A DNA stretch of 43,155 nt from CALARM01 sp964431735 (GTDB lineage: Bacteria; Vulcanimicrobiota; SpSt-956; JAKJGF01), in assembly GCA_964431735.1 (NCBI GenBank), contig CAYSLJ010000047.1:1-43155 (forward strand), in the 5' to 3' direction. Shown here piece by piece: positions 16,979 to 24,854 of this stretch. Numbering within the stretch: position 1 is the first letter of the stretch; every line of letters starts with the position of its first letter. A program made the position numbers and the translations under genes. Below the pieces are notes generated by a model. It was not told the origin of the DNA and made no database searches. It saw nothing but the letters and a program-made list of their open reading frames with translations.

Positions 16979-17839
16979 ATGAATATGGATAAACATATAT
17001 TTGATATGGCCCATGCAGAAATAACCTGGTGTCCCGGCTGTGGTAATTTCAGCATATTGAAGATTTTGAAAGAAGCTCTTACAGAACTCCATATAAAGCC
17101 GGAAGAACTTATGATGGTGTCTGGCATAGGCCAGGCTGCCAAAGCTCCTCATTTTATTAAATCCCATGTGTTTAACGGCCTCCATGGAAGAGCTCTTCCT
17201 CCTGCAACTGCCATAAAAGCTGTAAACCCTGCTCTTACGGTAATTGTAGAAAGCGGTGACGGAGATATATACGGTGAGGGAGGCAATCATTTAATACATA
17301 CTGTAAGAAGAAATCCTGATATAACCGTTATTGTACATAATAATATGGTTTACGGACTTACAAAAGGACAGGCTTCTCCCACATCTCAGATCGGATTTAA
17401 AACAAATGTGCAGACAGACGGAGTATGTTCCGAACCCTTTAATCCTGTCAGTATTGCCATTTCCCTTGATGTATCTTTTGTGGCAAGGGCTTTTTGCGGA
17501 GATTTTCAGGAAACAAAGGAGATCTTTAAAAAAGCCATAAAACATAAAGGTTTTTCCCTGATAGATGTTTTTCAGCCATGTGTTACTTTTAATAAAGTAA
17601 ATACCTTTAAGTGGTTTAAGGAACAGACCTGTTACCTTGAAGATGACTATAACCCTTATAACAGAGCAGATGCTTTCAAAAGATCAATAGAAAAATTATA
17701 TCTCGGTATTTTTTATATAAATCCGGGAAAGAAAACCTTTGAAGAAAATACCGGCATCTACGAAATCTCTGAAGAACCTCTCTTTAAGAGGAGACGTGAC
17801 ATAGAAAAATTATATGATTTAATTTCTTCAAGAAAATGA
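16979..17839 (+). CDS. 2-oxoacid:ferredoxin oxidoreductase beta subunit (thiamine pyrophosphate subunit)
   Basis: 286 residues with the beta-subunit hallmarks: CPGCGN with the two cysteines near the N-terminus, the LHGRALPPATAIKAVNP block, and the thiamine pyrophosphate/Mg motif GDGDIYGEGGNH followed by NNMVYGLTKGQASPTS. The family oxidatively decarboxylates a 2-oxoacid (2-oxoglutarate, pyruvate or similar) to the acyl-CoA with reduction of ferredoxin. No alpha or gamma subunit gene adjoins it: upstream lies the element E pair and downstream a superoxide dismutase. The partner must be encoded elsewhere. The specific substrate cannot be assigned. GAGG lies about 10 bases upstream of the ATG. 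Confidence 0.85.
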   Translation: MNMDKHIFDMAHAEITWCPGCGNFSILKILKEALTELHIKPEELMMVSGIGQAAKAPHFIKSHVFNGLHGRALPPATAIKAVNPALTVIVESGDGDIYGEGGNHLIHTVRRNPDITVIVHNNMVYGLTKGQASPTSQIGFKTNVQTDGVCSEPFNPVSIAISLDVSFVARAFCGDFQETKEIFKKAIKHKGFSLIDVFQPCVTFNKVNTFKWFKEQTCYLEDDYNPYNRADAFKRSIEKLYLGIFYINPGKKTFEENTGIYEISEEPLFKRRRDIEKLYDLISSRK

Positions 17840-17895
17840 TTTTTCTTCCGATAAATTTTTATGATATAATTAATCAAAAAAAGGAGGAACGAGAA

Positions 17896-18564
17896 ATGAA
17901 ATATTTCATGATTGTATCTTTTATCTTTTTATCATTATTAATGGTAAATCTCACTGCTGTTATGGGAGAAGAAGCAAAACCTGTTTATCAGTCCCATGAC
18001 TATTCTTCTCTGCTTGGTATGCCGGGATTCAGTAATACTATGCTTCAAAACCATTTCAAACTCTATGAGGGATATGTGAAAAACTTCGATATTATTATAA
18101 ACAGGCTTGAAACGCTTCTGGTTGAGGATAAAACAGGCACTCCCGAATATGCCGAAATGGAAAGACGTCTCGGATGGGAATTCAATGGCATGAGACTCCA
18201 TGAATATTATTTTGAAAATCTTGGCGGCAATGGTATATTAGATGAAAAAAGTGATTTATACAAAGAAATTTGTTACGAATTCGGCAGTTTTGAACTGTGG
18301 AAAAAAGATTTTATCTCTGCAGGTAAAATGAGAGGTATAGGATGGGTTGCTCTTTATGAAGATCCACGGACAGGGCATTTGCTGAATATGTGGATTGATG
18401 AACATGATACAGGTCATATGGCAGGAGGTAGACTTCTTCTTATAATGGATGTTTTTGAACATGCCTATATGACTGATTATCAGTTAGACAGAGCGGCCTA
18501 TATAGATGCATTCTTTAAAAATATTAAATGGGAAGAAGTTTCTAAGAGGTTTGAAAAGAAGTAG
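17896..18564 (+). CDS. Fe/Mn superoxide dismutase with a signal peptide
   Basis: The ATG at 17896 has a textbook AGGAGG site; the mature part begins after a hydrophobic leader (residues 1-25, ending AVMGEEA). The metal ligands can be placed: His53 in QNHFKLYEGYV, His102 in RLHEYYFENL, and Asp185 and His189 in DVFEHAYM. The tryptophan usually found in DxWEHAY is Phe. The protein would convert superoxide to oxygen and peroxide outside the cytoplasm, probably in the periplasm. Whether iron or manganese is used is not decidable here. It starts 57 bases after the oxidoreductase gene, whose ferredoxin chemistry is oxygen-sensitive. A possible TATAAT at 17865 suggests its own promoter. Confidence 0.85.
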   Translation: MKYFMIVSFIFLSLLMVNLTAVMGEEAKPVYQSHDYSSLLGMPGFSNTMLQNHFKLYEGYVKNFDIIINRLETLLVEDKTGTPEYAEMERRLGWEFNGMRLHEYYFENLGGNGILDEKSDLYKEICYEFGSFELWKKDFISAGKMRGIGWVALYEDPRTGHLLNMWIDEHDTGHMAGGRLLLIMDVFEHAYMTDYQLDRAAYIDAFFKNIKWEEVSKRFEKK

Positions 18565-18569
18565 AACAG

Positions 18570-18616
18570 AAAAAGCCAGAAGAGATTTTTTATACTGACT
18601 TCTGGCTTTTTCTTTG
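18570..18616. terminator. Bidirectional intrinsic terminator
   Basis: AAAAAGCCAGAAG and CTTCTGGCTTTTT form a perfect 13-base stem flanked by A and T runs, placed between the convergent superoxide dismutase and DUF3298 genes, so it can serve both. Confidence 0.9.
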
Positions 18617-18631
18617 AATTTATCTTCCAGG

Positions 18632-19417
18632 TTATTTTATAAAACCCCCTGCAGGTCCTGCAGACTCGATAATATCTTTTAATGTACTGTAAGGTATGAT
18701 AACTTCTTTCGGACCTGCTGCATAACAGTCAACCTGATATTCATTGAAGTGTATAATCAGGTCTTTCTCTGTCATATTAAAATAAGCGAAATTTTCTTCT
18801 TTCGGTGAAGCTCCTTCTTTAATCCAGTTATAATCCGGCTCATATCCCTCTTCTTTCCCATGTTTCTTTGCTTCTTCACTTAATTCCTTTACAGAGTAGT
18901 CTGAAAGTACCTTCAGATAATCCGAATCTTTTTTAAATAAATCACCGAGATTAATGGCTTTCCCTGATGTGAGAGAATAATTTACTCCCCATATGGCATG
19001 GGAAGGATGGGCTGCACCTGCGTAATATACTTCAGTTAAAAATTTTATACTTATCAGGTCAGGCGTTTTATTTATGATGGAATACTCAATATTAAAATAA
19101 CTCTGAAGTAATTCTGCAGGCATATCCGAGTCAGCCATGCCTTTTTCAGCTTCTTTTATCTCTTTTTGGAAGTCTTCCACATCTTTTGTTATGATAGAAG
19201 ATATATATTTGTTAAAAGTATCTTCAGAGGCTTTGTCTTTATAGCCGGTTACTTCCGGATAACTGTATTTTATAGAGTGAGTAAAAATTTTATCTTTTAT
19301 CTTTACAGTTTCTTTTGTTTCTTTGTCCTTACTTAAAAAGGTAAGTTCCTCTGATGCAAATGACATAACCTGTAATAATAGGATAACCATAATTACGGAT
19401 AGAATCTTTTTTACCAT
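18632..19417 (-). CDS. Secreted DUF4163/DUF3298 (RsiV/PdaC-like) domain protein
   Basis: A signal peptide (1-22, ending SFA) is followed by a DUF4163-type N-terminal part (SYPEVTGYKDKASEDTFNKY) and a DUF3298-type part with YYAGAAHPSHAIWGVNYSL and INLGDLF. These domains occur in the extracytoplasmic parts of the anti-sigma factor RsiV and in the peptidoglycan deacetylase PdaC; here they stand alone with no enzyme or membrane anchor after the signal. A periplasmic binding role is likely, with unknown ligand. AAGGAG precedes the ATG. Confidence 0.75.
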   Translation of the reverse strand: MVKKILSVIMVILLLQVMSFASEELTFLSKDKETKETVKIKDKIFTHSIKYSYPEVTGYKDKASEDTFNKYISSIITKDVEDFQKEIKEAEKGMADSDMPAELLQSYFNIEYSIINKTPDLISIKFLTEVYYAGAAHPSHAIWGVNYSLTSGKAINLGDLFKKDSDYLKVLSDYSVKELSEEAKKHGKEEGYEPDYNWIKEGASPKEENFAYFNMTEKDLIIHFNEYQVDCYAAGPKEVIIPYSTLKDIIESAGPAGGFIK

Positions 19418-19501
19418 AATATCATCTCCTTTATAATTGTGACGCGTAAAGCGTAATATAATATATTAACTTTATATATAAATAATGTCAATAGTTACGA
19501 C

Positions 19502-20782
19502 TCAATAACCGGTATAATAAATCTTTATATCCTGTACATCTTCCAGAACTGTAAGATTTTTCCCGTCATTATATTCAATAAGTGTGTAAAAATCATTCTG
19601 TCCAGTTCTTTTTACCGATGTTTCACATGTTCCTGCTTTGAAGTAGCCGCCGAAGAAAAATCCATGTCCGTAAAGTTTTTCTTCTGGTTTTGAATTGACA
19701 ACTGTTCCGAAAACAGATGAATAATCTTTATCTTTTATTTCACAGTAATCTGATAGCACTTTCTCAGGAACGGTTGTAATATCAGGATTTTCTCCCCATG
19801 CCTGTTCCATTGATTCCCTTTCTTTTATTATTCCTTCTTTATCTGTAGAAGGAAAACGTTTTTTCTCCACAAAGACACTTGAAGGAGGCATCAGTATAAG
19901 ATATACTGGTGTAATTCTGGCATAGCCGAAAAATCCTTGAAATTTGTTTTCTTTACATGGATATTCCAGGGTATGTTCAAAAGGAACAATCTGAAAAGCA
20001 GTCTGACCTCCTTCTCCGGGAACCAGGTCAGGGCCAAGATCTTTGAAACGTTTACTCGTTGATATCTCGAGAACACCGGGATGATTTGCCCTTATATGAT
20101 TGCTTCCTACAAGTGAAGAACCGGTAAAACCTCCCACTCCTGCCACAGGCTTTAAAACCCTTGCAGCAAAACTTACAGATAGATTTTCATAGACAATCAT
20201 AACATAGCCGTTAATCTTATTATCTATCCATATGTATTTAACCGGTTTTTCCATAGAAGGAGGGATTACCTTTATTATCAATTCATCTCCTGTACGGGGC
20301 ACATAATCAGGTGAAAGAAGTTCTATCGTATCGTTTTGTGTCAGATAGACTCTGTTGCCTATATAGGGAGAATAATCTTTACCGAATATACTGTTTTCTC
20401 CTTCTATATCTGTTATTATGGCACTGCCATGATAGGATTTATAATCTTTACCAAGATCTTTACATTCTACGGGAAGAAGTGAGAAAATCCTTGAAAATTT
20501 GCCAGGTTTGCTTATTCTTATATGAATGGCGTTTACAGCACTGGCGACTATGGAACTGTCCGAACCGTAATCTGCAGCAGTAAATCCGGGCTGGTTCGGC
20601 TCTGTCAGTTCATTTACGGGAATAAGAACATTTCCGATATTATTCCAGCTATTTCCTTTGTCTTTAGAAACAGTTATTTCCCCGCCTTCTGTATTCTGGA
20701 CTTTTATCCAGTACTCACCGGCAAAAGAAAGTGTTGATGTAAATATCAACATGAGAAGAACTGATAAAAATTTTGTGTACAT
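19502..20782 (-). CDS. Secreted protein of unknown function
   Basis: 426 residues with a clear signal peptide (1-21, ending LSFA). The remainder is rich in beta-strand-like patches with repeated Gly-Asp and YxIYxG-like motifs (for example GKDYSPYIGNRVYLTQND), suggesting extracellular beta domains. I do not recognise a family. AAGGAG lies about 9 bases before the ATG. A short heptad run (19438-19455) separates it from the DUF3298 gene downstream on the other side. Confidence 0.6.
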   Translation of the reverse strand: MYTKFLSVLLMLIFTSTLSFAGEYWIKVQNTEGGEITVSKDKGNSWNNIGNVLIPVNELTEPNQPGFTAADYGSDSSIVASAVNAIHIRISKPGKFSRIFSLLPVECKDLGKDYKSYHGSAIITDIEGENSIFGKDYSPYIGNRVYLTQNDTIELLSPDYVPRTGDELIIKVIPPSMEKPVKYIWIDNKINGYVMIVYENLSVSFAARVLKPVAGVGGFTGSSLVGSNHIRANHPGVLEISTSKRFKDLGPDLVPGEGGQTAFQIVPFEHTLEYPCKENKFQGFFGYARITPVYLILMPPSSVFVEKKRFPSTDKEGIIKERESMEQAWGENPDITTVPEKVLSDYCEIKDKDYSSVFGTVVNSKPEEKLYGHGFFFGGYFKAGTCETSVKRTGQNDFYTLIEYNDGKNLTVLEDVQDIKIYYTGY

Positions 20783-20805
20783 TAAATCGACTCCTTTTAC
20801 TGTAG

Positions 20806-20964
20806 TCGTAACGCGTAATTTACGTAACGCGTAATTTACGTGACGCGTAACGCGTAACGCGTAGGGTACGCCTGATCGCTTTTCATTTTTTACATTTCAT
20901 TTTTTACATTTCACATTTCACTTTTTACTTTTCACGACTCACGCTTCACAACTCACGACTCACC
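20806..20964. repeat. Two heptad arrays: CGTAACG-type and a 12-unit NYTYACN run
   Basis: From 20806, CGTAACG/CGTGACG units alternate with two copies of a 16-base unit containing TTTACGTAACGCG. Bases 20881-20964 are exactly twelve heptads in one register: the third base is T and the fifth A in all twelve, the sixth is C in ten. It occupies the divergent gap upstream of the secreted protein and the paralogous pair. The remaining 130 bases up to 21098 are AT-rich and contain TATAAT-like sequences. Confidence 0.85.
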
Positions 20965-21097
20965 ATAAAATTCTCTCATACCATTAAAAAACCTTCAGTG
21001 TTTTTCTGGTAAATTGTTTACAAAATTTTAACACCATGTGATTTAATCTATGCTATAATAAAATATATTTGTTGTATATTGAAAATGGAGAATAATA

Positions 21098-21871
21098 ATG
21101 ATAATAAAACAAAAGCCTAACAGTCAAACAATAGTACCTCAGAAAAATAGTAAAGAAAGTCAGGAAAAAAGTGATTTTAACATTAAAGATGTACTTTCTC
21201 TCCGTGCCGTAAGAGAAGAAACCTTTGATATATTGAGTGCTTATAGGAATTTCAAGATAGAACAGACGGAAGGAAGAAAAGAGCCATGGTGGGAGGAAGC
21301 ATCAAATATATGCCAGGTTCAGGGAGATGTAATAAAAGGATTTAGTATTACAGGCCCTGCTATGATGGCATCTACTTTTGTTTCAGGAGCAGGAGCCATA
21401 GGTATGACTGCACTCGGTGTCAATATACTTAAAGAAGGGCTGAAGGAAAAAGATACATGGAAGACCATAGAAGGTACAACTGCACTTCTTGCAGGTGCGT
21501 CAGGTGCTGCTGTTACAATTGAAAATACATTGAAAGCCCACAGTTTTGCCAGTCCTGCATTGAAATCCGTGGCAGGTGTGGCAGAAAAAGCCGGTGCCGG
21601 TCTCGGTGTGGCCTTCGGTATTGCAGATATGGTTCTCGGAGGAAGAGAACTTGTAGAAGGTATAAAAGAAAAGAACAGAGACGGTATTGTAGACGGAAGT
21701 CTGGAAATGGCCATAGGCGGAACTTATGTAATGTCTTCTCTCGGCATAGGAGGCCCTGTTACGGCAGGTGTTCTTTTAGGACTCTTTACTTCCAAACTTG
21801 CCTATGATTACAGAGAAGAAATAGGGAAGCTCGGTAAGAAAATTTTAAATAAAAAAGGTGAGGAAAAATGA
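21098..21871 (+). CDS. Glycine-rich hydrophobic protein, paralogue 1 of a pair
   Basis: 257 residues: a charged N-terminal section (1-65), then PWWEE, then alternating Gly/Ala-rich hydrophobic helices (about 85-165), the conserved LGGRE...GIKEKNRD block (about 183-200) and a final hydrophobic helix. No signal peptide. I do not recognise the family. It overlaps its paralogue at 21868 by four bases (ATGA), so the two are translationally coupled. GGAG precedes the ATG by about 8 bases. Possible membrane-inserting or glycine-zipper proteins, but no function is supported. Confidence 0.65.
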   Translation: MIIKQKPNSQTIVPQKNSKESQEKSDFNIKDVLSLRAVREETFDILSAYRNFKIEQTEGRKEPWWEEASNICQVQGDVIKGFSITGPAMMASTFVSGAGAIGMTALGVNILKEGLKEKDTWKTIEGTTALLAGASGAAVTIENTLKAHSFASPALKSVAGVAEKAGAGLGVAFGIADMVLGGRELVEGIKEKNRDGIVDGSLEMAIGGTYVMSSLGIGGPVTAGVLLGLFTSKLAYDYREEIGKLGKKILNKKGEEK

Positions 21872-22656
21872 TTATAAAATCTAATAATTTATCTAAAATT
21901 CAAACAGGACAAACTCAGAATAAACAGGAAATAAATGAGGTAAAAACATCTGATATAAAAGATGAAGTCCATGTCGGACAGTCTCTGTCTGAAGGTCTTA
22001 TTTTGAAATCAGAAGATATTTTAAAGGGCTATAAGGAATTTAAAGAGAAGCAGACTGAAGATAAAGAACAGCCATGGTGGGGAGAATTTGCAGATTTCTG
22101 TCATGTTCAGGCAGATGTCGTGGAAGGTCTAGGTGTGACAGGGGCAATTCACGGTGTTTCTGTAATAGGTTCCGGTCTCGGAGCAATAGGGCTCGGTGCT
22201 CTCGGTGCTATGGAATTAAAAGAAGGTCTTTCTAAAAAAGATACCTTGAAGGTTATAGGAGGCACTTCTGCTATATGTGCCGGTGCGGCAAGCGGCGCAG
22301 ATTTCCTGGGGAATATCATAGAAGGTCATGGATTATTCGGAACTAAAGGTCATGCTATATCAGGCATAGCAGAAACATCTGCAAAGGTTTTCGGCATAGC
22401 CCACGGGACTGTTGATGTAGCTCTCGGAGGACGAGAAGTTATACATGGTATTAAAGAAAAAAATAGAGATAAAATTATAGACGGAGCCCTTGAGATTGGA
22501 ATCGGAAGTACCATGGTTATGGGAGCTCTTGGCATAGGCGGTGCTCCTATGGCTGCTGCTCTGGGAGGATTCTTTGTTACAAAACTGGCTTATAACCACA
22601 GAGATGTTATTGGTGAAGCCGGTAAAGAAATTTTAGATAAGATGAGAGGTAAATAG
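21868..22656 (+). CDS. Glycine-rich hydrophobic protein, paralogue 2 of a pair
   Basis: 262 residues, the same layout as the preceding protein: charged N-terminus, PWWGE, Gly-rich helices, LGGREVIHGIKEKNRDKI block, and terminal VTKLAYNHRDVIG helix. The two proteins align without large gaps from the PWW motif to the C-terminus, so this is a tandem duplication that has since diverged. The ATG overlaps the stop codon of the first gene (ATGA), and AGGTGAGGA is just upstream. The conserved charged block suggests a shared ligand or interaction between the two. Confidence 0.65.
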   Translation: MIIKSNNLSKIQTGQTQNKQEINEVKTSDIKDEVHVGQSLSEGLILKSEDILKGYKEFKEKQTEDKEQPWWGEFADFCHVQADVVEGLGVTGAIHGVSVIGSGLGAIGLGALGAMELKEGLSKKDTLKVIGGTSAICAGAASGADFLGNIIEGHGLFGTKGHAISGIAETSAKVFGIAHGTVDVALGGREVIHGIKEKNRDKIIDGALEIGIGSTMVMGALGIGGAPMAAALGGFFVTKLAYNHRDVIGEAGKEILDKMRGK

Positions 22657-22699
22657 TCAGGGAGGTAATTCTTACGATTAATACAGGCAGTGATCCGAA

Positions 22700-23410
22700 T
22701 CAATTTTTACATTCGTCTATGACCCACCTTATTGCTTCATCATAGACTTTTTCAGGCGCCATTGTATGGCCTCCGGAAAATTCTATCCATTTTATTTTCC
22801 ATCCAAGATTCTGCAAAAAATCTCTGTCGCGCTGCATTTCATCATAACGAAAATCCTCGGGGCTTGCCAGAAGAACAGCTATTTTTCCCGTGGGATATGC
22901 AGGTTCTTTCAGATACTCTTCATTTATCATGCCTGTATTGATTATAATTGCAGATATCATGTCTGGATATAGAAAAGAAAAAGCATGAGAAGCCATGGCA
23001 CCTCCTGAAATACCTGAAGCTATAATTTTCTCTCTATCTATCGGATAAAAAGGCAATATATCCCTTTTTATTATAGTGGCTATGTCAGTTATTGAAGAAT
23101 CCAGGTACATTCCGTTACGTCCTATCTTGGAAGCATAGATAATCCATTTGTATTTTTCTGCCGTATTTTTCCAGAAGTCTATCATGCCTGAAGCATCTGC
23201 CGATGGCGATAGACCGATAAGAAGAGGATATTTATCTGTTTCAGAAAGGCCTGAAGGTAAATAAATGATGTAATCCGTCTTGTCTATAATACTGGCTGTT
23301 GTCTGTGTCGGCGTCGCCGCAGCCTGTGTTGTCTGTGACAGGGAAGATGAAGAACATCCTGTAAATAACATAAAAATTCCTGCTATAAATAATAAAACAT
23401 ATTTAAACAT
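22700..23410 (-). CDS. Lipoprotein esterase of the alpha/beta-hydrolase fold
   Basis: A lipoprotein signal (lipobox FTGC at about 16-19) is followed by a Ser/Thr-rich linker and an alpha/beta-hydrolase domain. The nucleophile elbow is SGISGGAMASH, and the likely catalytic His is in FSGGHTMAPE near the C-terminus. The fold resembles poly(3-hydroxybutyrate) depolymerase or carboxylesterase relatives. Substrate unknown; probably anchored facing the periplasm. Only a weak AGG precedes the ATG. Confidence 0.72.
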   Translation of the reverse strand: MFKYVLLFIAGIFMLFTGCSSSSLSQTTQAAATPTQTTASIIDKTDYIIYLPSGLSETDKYPLLIGLSPSADASGMIDFWKNTAEKYKWIIYASKIGRNGMYLDSSITDIATIIKRDILPFYPIDREKIIASGISGGAMASHAFSFLYPDMISAIIINTGMINEEYLKEPAYPTGKIAVLLASPEDFRYDEMQRDRDFLQNLGWKIKWIEFSGGHTMAPEKVYDEAIRWVIDECKN

Positions 23411-23674
23411 CTTTTATGGCCTTTTGTTTTTGCCGGATTTTTATCCTTAATATATTATAGCATATTATATTTTACAGATTTTAAAAATTGTAAAAAAATA
23501 ATCTATTCAATTTTCAGGTGTCACGTGTCAGGTTAAGAATATTAAAATCAAAAAACTATTTAACTATAAAGCCAGTAAAAACAAGGAAATTATGAAAAAG
23601 TGCAAAAGTATAGATACAATTAAATAAAGAAATGTTATAATATATAAAACCAATAAGGCAACCGGGAGGCCTGT

Positions 23675-24766
23675 ATGGAAAAAGAACGATATACGTTGAA
23701 AAATTTGTTTCTTCCCAGGTTAAGAGGAAGGCCGTGGAGAGAAATACCTGCCATGCTGATGCTTAATCCTATAGTATGGCTCTGTGAAATTACTATATGG
23801 CTTATTTTTGCCATTGGCTCTGCCTATCAGGCATCAGTCCTTGCACCTCATCTGGATTTTGTAATAATTATTGTAGCTACTGTAGCAACAATAGTATTTC
23901 CTGTTATTTATCTTTTATTTATGTGGTTACTGGATATTTTTGAAAGAGAACCTTTAAGATTTATAATTTCTCTCTTTCTCTGGGGTGTTGCATCGACGGG
24001 AGGAGCTTTTATAATAAATACTTTTCTCGGAATTATACTGGTGCTGATCGGTTCTCTCATAGGAGGAGAAACAGGAGGGCAACTGGCAGCAGTTGTAGGC
24101 ACAAGTGTTTTTATTGCCCCCGTTGTAGAGGAGTGTCTGAAAGGCCTGGGAGTTATTATTATGGCAGGTCATCATGAGCTTGATGACACTTATGATGGTA
24201 TTTTATTTGGTTTTTCAGTTGGTATAGGTTTTGCAGCAGTTGAGAATTTGCTTTATTTTTCCGCTGCTTTTAAAGAAGGTCAGACTACTGGCCTGGAATT
24301 TTTAAGTTTTGTACTTTACAGATCTATTATATGTATGATAGGTCACGGTTGTTTTACTGCTACAACAGGTATTCTCATAGGCTTTCTGAAAGGAAGAGGA
24401 CGATGGGCTAAATTTGCCCAGTTTGGAGGTTTTTTGGGTTTACTCGGAGCCATGCTGTTACATGGAATCTTTAATGCTGCAGCTATAGGTCAGGATATAA
24501 CCCAGGCTGTAATATTCGGTAAATTTACTTATCCTCTTCCTATGTTTCATGGGCCTCTTATTTTTTTGATGGGTTTTATTTATTTTATTATAATTATTTT
24601 TGCTCTTATTGAATCCCGTGCAAGAATTATCAGAGAAGATGTTTATGAAAAAGAAAGACAGAGACAGAAACAGCTCGAACAGAGTACGGGCAGACGTTGC
24701 AAAGAATGCAATACACTCCTTCCTGCAGGAAGAATCTGCTGTGATAAATGCGGAACTATGAATTGA
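23675..24766 (+). CDS. PrsW-family intramembrane protease with a C-terminal zinc ribbon
   Basis: About eight membrane segments with the PrsW signature: Glu152-Glu153 followed by Lys156 (VVEECLKG), FAAVENLLYF, the GHGCFTA histidine and LHGIFNAAA histidine. Those residues form the proposed metal-dependent active site of this CAAX-protease-related superfamily, whose B. subtilis member makes the first cut in anti-sigma factor RsiW. Residues about 340-362 form a zinc ribbon with two CxxC pairs (CKEC, CDKC). No anti-sigma factor is adjacent, although the RsiV-like domain protein lies about 4 kb away. GGGAGG precedes the ATG. A weak TATAAT is at 23636. Confidence 0.82.
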   Translation: MEKERYTLKNLFLPRLRGRPWREIPAMLMLNPIVWLCEITIWLIFAIGSAYQASVLAPHLDFVIIIVATVATIVFPVIYLLFMWLLDIFEREPLRFIISLFLWGVASTGGAFIINTFLGIILVLIGSLIGGETGGQLAAVVGTSVFIAPVVEECLKGLGVIIMAGHHELDDTYDGILFGFSVGIGFAAVENLLYFSAAFKEGQTTGLEFLSFVLYRSIICMIGHGCFTATTGILIGFLKGRGRWAKFAQFGGFLGLLGAMLLHGIFNAAAIGQDITQAVIFGKFTYPLPMFHGPLIFLMGFIYFIIIIFALIESRARIIREDVYEKERQRQKQLEQSTGRRCKECNTLLPAGRICCDKCGTMN

Positions 24767-24810
24767 ATAAAGATATTGATTCACAATAAAGAATGAACAT
24801 CTGTCCTCGC

Positions 24811-24839
24811 GTTACGCGTCACGCGTCACGCGTTACGAC
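24811..24839. repeat. Heptad array upstream of the sensor kinase
   Basis: Four GTYACGC units in register, ending 15 bases before the kinase ATG, where no Shine-Dalgarno site is visible. Confidence 0.75.
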
Positions 24840-24854
24840 TCTCATATAAACATT

